Of a DNA stretch of 8,867 nt, positions 5,699 to 8,867 are shown piece after piece. Source of the stretch: CAZAPZ01 sp964487285 (GTDB lineage Bacteria > Campylobacterota_A > Desulfurellia > JAADFJ01). Both the position numbers and the translations under genes were made by a program. The notes under the pieces were generated by a model, which saw only the letters and a list, made by a program, of their open reading frames with translations, searched no databases and had not been told where the DNA came from. How positions within the stretch are numbered: the first letter of the stretch is position 1; each line of letters opens with the position of its first letter. The stretch spans positions 1 to 8,867 of the forward strand of contig CAZAPZ010000068.1 of NCBI GenBank assembly GCA_964487285.1, written 5' to 3'.

Positions 5699-7822
5699 TC
5701 ATTCCATTAAACGCTTTACAGACAGCACATTTTCCAATGACTGCAATACCCTTATTAGGTCATTAATCTGTTTGTTGGAGCTTATCTCCAGAATAAATTT
5801 AACTGTAGTTGTCTTCATCATACTATTGGTAATCATGGAAACATTTATTATATTTATTCCTCTTGAGCTAGTAATTGAACTGAGCTTTGCAAGCATGCCT
5901 ACTCTCTCTTTAGTTACCACAGTAATAGAAACAGGAAAAACTTTTGCGGCGGTTTTCCATCTTACATTTACAAGCCTTCCCTCTTCTATCGATAGTTTCT
6001 CAAAATTAGGACATTTAGTCCTATGTATCGTCATACCTCTACCACGAGTTATAAATCCTACAATTTCATCACCGGGAACAGGTGTACAGCATTTGGCAAA
6101 ATTTACCATCACTTTATCAAGATAAACACCATCTATAACAATTGGTATGCTTGGCAAACCTTTCGGGTGTTCCTGAAGCTTATTTTTATCTTTTTGGCTT
6201 TTATACAGATGTTTAACGGCACTTGCAACAGAAAGCTTACCGTTGCCGACATCCATATAGACATCTTCGATCGTATTGCGTTCTATTTTTTTTATCAACT
6301 CTTCGGTTTCTTTAGATTTAGCATATTCGGATAAACTTAAATTGATACCCTTCAATCTATTTTCTATGAGTTCTCTACCAAGCATTACGGAACTTGCTCT
6401 CTCTTTCGTCCTTATCCACTGGCGAATCTTATTTTTTGCTTTAGACGTTTTCACAAAAGAAAGCCAATCTTTTGAGGGGTGATGATTATTAGAAGTTAAT
6501 ATACTGACAATATTTCCTGTTTTCAGTTGTGATTTTAGAGGAGTCATCTTACCATTAATAAGCGCCCCCGTACATTTATCTCCCACAGCTGTATGAATGC
6601 TGTATGCAAAATCCACCGAAGTTGAGCCTCTTGGGAGAACCTTCAGATCGCCATCCGGAGTAAATACATAGATTTCATCAGTTACAAGATCCATTTTCAT
6701 GCTTCCCATAAACTCTTTAGGATGTATCATATCTTTTTGCCACTGCAAGATATGCTTCATCCAGACAAAGCGTTTATCTTGAAGATTAAATTTCCCGCCC
6801 TCTTTATATCTCCAGTGCGCAGCTATTCCGTTTTTAGCAATATTATCCATATCTTCGGTTCTAATCTGAACCTCAACTACACGAGCGGATGACCCGAAAA
6901 CCGTTGTATGAAGCGATTGGTACATATTTGCTTTAGGTAAAGATATATAATCCTTAAATCTACCTGGAACCAGCTTGAAATGAGAGTGGACTATTCCAAG
7001 TACGGTATAACAAGTTTTAATATCAAGCACGATAATTCTAACAGCAAAAAGATCGTATATCTCACTTATGTTATTTATGTCTATACCATTTTTTTCCATC
7101 TTTTTGTATATACTGTAAATATGCTTTGCTCTTCCTTCTATCCTATATTCTATCTTGCTATTATCCATAAGCTCTTTAATTCGGGTAACCATGGCATCAA
7201 TATGAGTTTCTCGATCAATTCTTTTTTCCTGAAGTTCTCTTGCAATCGTATAGTATTCGTCGGATTTCAAATATTTTAGCGATAAATCCTCCAGTTCCGA
7301 CTTGATGCTCCCCATGCCTAATCTATGTGCTAATGGAGCATAAATATCTATCGTTTCCTTAGCTATGCGCAGCTGTTTTGTTCTGATTAAATATTGCAAT
7401 GTACGCATATTATGCAACCGATCGCAAATTTTTATGATGATAACACGCATATCTTTAGCCATTGCTACAACCATTTTTCTAAAATTATTAGCCTGAGCTT
7501 CTTCATTGCTATGATAATTAATCAGGTTTATTTTAGTTAGAGCATCGACCATTTCAGAGACTTCAATACCAAATCTTTGTTTAATATCTTCCTTAATTGC
7601 CGATGTGTCTTCAACCACGTCATGAAGCAGTGCGGTAACTATGCTTGCCGGATCTTTTAATATGCTATAAGTTAAATTGGCAACTGACAATGGATGAATA
7701 ATATAATTTTCACCCGATGATCTTTTTTGACCTTTATGATAAGTTGTGGCAAAAATATACGCATCGGTTATAAATTTAGCATCATCTTTGCCAAAGTTTT
7801 TTGTTATATCATTAATGGTCAT
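5699..7822 (-). CDS. relA: Bifunctional (p)ppGpp synthetase/hydrolase (long RSH, RelA/SpoT family)
   Basis: The enzyme makes (p)ppGpp from ATP and GDP/GTP under starvation and hydrolyses it otherwise. With the start at ATG 7822 it has 707 residues, normal for a long RSH. Domains in order: HD hydrolase (about 20-170) with HDVVED at 67-72 and KICDRLHNMR at 131-140, all intact; synthetase (about 205-345) with GRFKDYI; TGS (about 382-442) beginning YVFTPDG; helical region; CC/zinc-finger region with Cys578-Cys579 and a further HRTKC; C-terminal ACT (about 628-707). RxKD (288-291) is the form found in bifunctional Rel proteins, whereas monofunctional RelA has ExDD, so both activities are expected. 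An upstream in-frame ATG at 7912 would add 30 mostly hydrophobic residues; I reject it because GGGGAG lies 5 bp before ATG 7822. The symbol relA is used loosely; spoT or rel would serve equally. Confidence 0.97.
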   Translation of the reverse strand: MTINDITKNFGKDDAKFITDAYIFATTYHKGQKRSSGENYIIHPLSVANLTYSILKDPASIVTALLHDVVEDTSAIKEDIKQRFGIEVSEMVDALTKINLINYHSNEEAQANNFRKMVVAMAKDMRVIIIKICDRLHNMRTLQYLIRTKQLRIAKETIDIYAPLAHRLGMGSIKSELEDLSLKYLKSDEYYTIARELQEKRIDRETHIDAMVTRIKELMDNSKIEYRIEGRAKHIYSIYKKMEKNGIDINNISEIYDLFAVRIIVLDIKTCYTVLGIVHSHFKLVPGRFKDYISLPKANMYQSLHTTVFGSSARVVEVQIRTEDMDNIAKNGIAAHWRYKEGGKFNLQDKRFVWMKHILQWQKDMIHPKEFMGSMKMDLVTDEIYVFTPDGDLKVLPRGSTSVDFAYSIHTAVGDKCTGALINGKMTPLKSQLKTGNIVSILTSNNHHPSKDWLSFVKTSKAKNKIRQWIRTKERASSVMLGRELIENRLKGINLSLSEYAKSKETEELIKKIERNTIEDVYMDVGNGKLSVASAVKHLYKSQKDKNKLQEHPKGLPSIPIVIDGVYLDKVMVNFAKCCTPVPGDEIVGFITRGRGMTIHRTKCPNFEKLSIEEGRLVNVRWKTAAKVFPVSITVVTKERVGMLAKLSSITSSRGINIINVSMITNSMMKTTTVKFILEISSNKQINDLIRVLQSLENVLSVKRLME

Positions 7823-7827
7823 AGTAG

Positions 7828-7833
7828 CTCCCC
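7828..7833 (-). promoter_or_regulatory. Shine-Dalgarno site that fixes the RSH start
   Basis: GGGGAG on the minus strand ends 5 bp before ATG 7822..7820. The longer reading frame starting at 7912 has no comparable site, and its extra 30 residues do not resemble RSH N-termini. Confidence 0.75.
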
Positions 7834-7858
7834 AGTTCAGAAAAAATATTAATACTAA

Positions 7859-7886
7859 ATTATAAATTAAAAAGGTATAATAGCAA
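7859..7886 (-). promoter_or_regulatory. Candidate sigma-70-type promoter of the RSH gene
   Basis: On the minus strand TTGCTA (7886-7881) and a consensus TATAAT (7864-7859) are 16 bp apart. Transcription would begin near 7851, giving a leader of roughly 28 bases that carries the Shine-Dalgarno site. This lies upstream of ATG 7822 but inside the rejected 30-codon extension, which further argues for the shorter protein. It would let the RSH gene be transcribed apart from gmk-rpoZ. Confidence 0.5.
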
Positions 7887-7912
7887 AAACCGGTATTTCT
7901 TCTTTTTGACAT

Positions 7913-8319
7913 TTATCATAATAAAACACCGAGCCTTGCAAAAGCATAAATTTGTTTTTCACACTTCCAAGCCAACCTTTTTCTTATAAACTGCTGTTAT
8001 ACACTACGAGTCTTTTGTAACTATATTTAATGCAGGCTTATTTGTCCCGATTAAGATAAAAATTACAAAGTAATTAGGGACTATAAAATAATGATAGCAT
8101 GACAAATTTCAGGAAAGGTAAAAATCTATACTAAAGAAAGTTGCAAATATTTGAAAATAATAGATTCGGAAATTGCCATTCTTAATTCTTCTATCATTTC
8201 CGTGAATGCCTGAGACCGCCTTTTGTTTTACAAATTTCCAAATTAAAAAGACTGATTCTTATATTTTTACTTTCGATCTCTTTTATACTTTCACAAGTTA
8301 GCTCACAATCTTCAAGACG
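7913..8319. other. Gap of about 400 bp between rpoZ and the RSH gene, no convincing gene
   Basis: Neither strand has an open frame that looks like a gene, and I see no tRNA, riboswitch or strong terminator. Two weak signs of former coding content exist. The frame of rpoZ, read past its TAA, stays open for 41 more sense codons (8319 down to about 8197). A second minus-strand frame overlapping its end then reads about 30 plausible codons, including EMIEELRMAISES, to a TAG near 8126. A 13-base segment near 7932 (GCCTTGCAAAAGC) resembles GCCTTCGCAAAAGC inside the inverted-repeat element near 5538. The segment may be decayed DNA; promoter sequence for the RSH gene occupies only its left flank. Confidence 0.5.
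8044..8081. repeat. Imperfect hairpin in the rpoZ-RSH gap
   Basis: GTCCC (8044-8048) pairs with GGGAC (8077-8081), and inside it AATTAC (8061-8066) pairs with GTAATT (8070-8075) around a 3-base loop. The left arm has a 12-base unpaired stretch between the two stems. No T tract follows on either strand, so it is not a typical terminator. It may be a structural relic or chance in AT-rich DNA. Confidence 0.3.
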
Positions 8320-8520
8320 TTAACTGTTTAGAACTATCTTGCTTTTTCCTTCTGACAATTCAATAAGAGCACTAACAACACTTTTATGTTTTTTATCTTT
8401 GCTTAATACACCTTGTTCATTTTGCGCTATTTGTGTTGCCCTTTTTCCAACAGCGAGAGTAACCGCATACCTGTCTTTGTATTCATCTATAAGAGTCTTT
8501 TCAAGCTCAGCAATATACAT
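8320..8520 (-). CDS. rpoZ: DNA-directed RNA polymerase omega subunit
   Basis: Omega wraps the C-terminal part of beta', helps polymerase assembly, and in proteobacteria contributes to a ppGpp-binding site. The 66-residue length is typical. The conserved core is present: DRYAVTLAVGKRATQIAQ (about 16-33), corresponding to the family's R-[FY]-x-L-V-x3-A-K-R-A-R-Q motif, and later KSVVSALIELSEGK, corresponding to KPTVIALREIAEG. I start it at ATG 8520..8518, which has GGAGG 8 bp upstream; a TTG one codon earlier is open but less likely. The ATG shares one base with the gmk TGA (TGATG), so translation is probably coupled. The position between gmk and an RSH gene is a common arrangement and supports the call of this short protein. 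Confidence 0.93.
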   Translation of the reverse strand: MYIAELEKTLIDEYKDRYAVTLAVGKRATQIAQNEQGVLSKDKKHKSVVSALIELSEGKSKIVLNS

Positions 8521-8867
8521 CAATATTTCCTCCTAATTTCCGCCAATAATTTATTAGAAAACAGCTTCAAATCGTTATATATAAATTTAACTCTGTGTCT
8601 CGCCGAATCCACTATGCCGGAAACAACGCTTACACTTTCGTCAATCTTATCATTAATTATAGCATAATCAAATTTATCAAAATTTTCCAACTCAAATAAA
8701 GCGGTATGCATTCTAATATTCATGATGTTATCGAAGTTATCTCCGCGTGCTTTTATTCTTTCTTCCCACACAGATAGTTTTGGAGGAAAGATAAATATTA
8801 AAACGGCTTCGTTATAAATAGTTTTTATATGGATGGCACCTCTAACGTCTATTGCTAAAAGGGCATC
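8520..8867 (-). CDS. gmk: Guanylate kinase, C-terminal part (runs off the window)
   Basis: Guanylate kinase phosphorylates GMP to GDP with ATP. The reading frame is open from the window edge to TGA 8522..8520, giving 115 C-terminal residues; about 90 residues with the P-loop lie outside. The fragment begins DALLAIDVRGA, matching the family's D-x-x-G-A segment after the GMP-binding domain. FIFPP (25-29), RIKARG (37-42, Arg41) and Arg52 in NIRMHTA follow; these are the LID-region arginines that contact ATP. FDYAIIND (66-73) is the characteristic Y-x-I-x-N-D motif, and IVDSARHRV completes the fold. It overlaps the rpoZ start by one base. The assignment is secure even without the N-terminus. Confidence 0.94.
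   Translation of the reverse strand, partial: DALLAIDVRGAIHIKTIYNEAVLIFIFPPKLSVWEERIKARGDNFDNIMNIRMHTALFELENFDKFDYAIINDKIDESVSVVSGIVDSARHRVKFIYNDLKLFSNKLLAEIRRKY

Noticed and set aside
5514..5702. A 62-codon minus-strand reading frame within the inverted-repeat element
   Set aside because: It has no recognisable domain and no Shine-Dalgarno sequence, and it overlaps the RSH stop and both repeats. It is more likely accidental.
7823..7912. A 30-codon hydrophobic N-terminal extension of the RSH protein that looks like a membrane segment or signal peptide
   Set aside because: ATG 7822 has a well-placed GGGGAG, RSH homology begins after it, and the extension overlaps a promoter-like sequence. 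Long RSH proteins do not normally have such a segment.

Overview
This is a compact, AT-rich stretch of bacterial chromosome in which every recognisable gene lies on the minus strand, so transcription runs from the right end to the left end. In that direction the order is gmk (3' part only), rpoZ, a gap of about 0.5 kb, a bifunctional RelA/SpoT homologue, a small inverted-repeat element, hemW, ilvB, ilvN, ilvC, psd and pssA (5' part only). The pairing gmk-rpoZ-relA and the block ilvB-ilvN-ilvC-psd-pssA are arrangements I associate with Desulfobacterota ('Deltaproteobacteria') and related diderm lineages. PE synthesis through PssA and Psd fits a Gram-negative-type envelope. No 16S or other species-level marker is present, so the lineage is an inference.

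Right part (7859-8867): the C-terminal half of guanylate kinase overlaps by one base with rpoZ, the omega subunit of RNA polymerase. About 500 bp without a convincing gene follow. A candidate sigma-70-type promoter sits at the left end of this gap, just before the (p)ppGpp synthetase/hydrolase. Nucleotide metabolism, RNA polymerase and stringent response therefore sit side by side: Gmk handles GMP/GDP, RSH turns GDP/GTP into (p)ppGpp, and omega forms part of one ppGpp-binding site in proteobacterial polymerase.

Middle (4347-7822): the RSH gene is followed by hemW, a radical SAM haem chaperone of the HemN-like family. The space between them is almost wholly filled by a 178-bp element with perfect 14-bp terminal inverted repeats. 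It looks like a MITE or a decayed IS remnant. Its end lies 8 bp from the GTG start of hemW, and no Shine-Dalgarno sequence is visible there.

Left part (1-4346): a promoter-like sequence precedes ilvB. IlvB and IlvN form acetolactate synthase, and IlvC performs the next step of valine, leucine and isoleucine synthesis. Spacings of 11 and 12 bp, with strong Shine-Dalgarno sequences, indicate one operon. After a 124-bp spacer with a short hairpin come psd and pssA, which work in the opposite order to their gene order: PssA makes phosphatidylserine and Psd decarboxylates it to phosphatidylethanolamine.

Most of the window is ordinary core metabolism. The parts worth a second look are the inverted-repeat element before hemW and the unexplained gap between rpoZ and the RSH gene.
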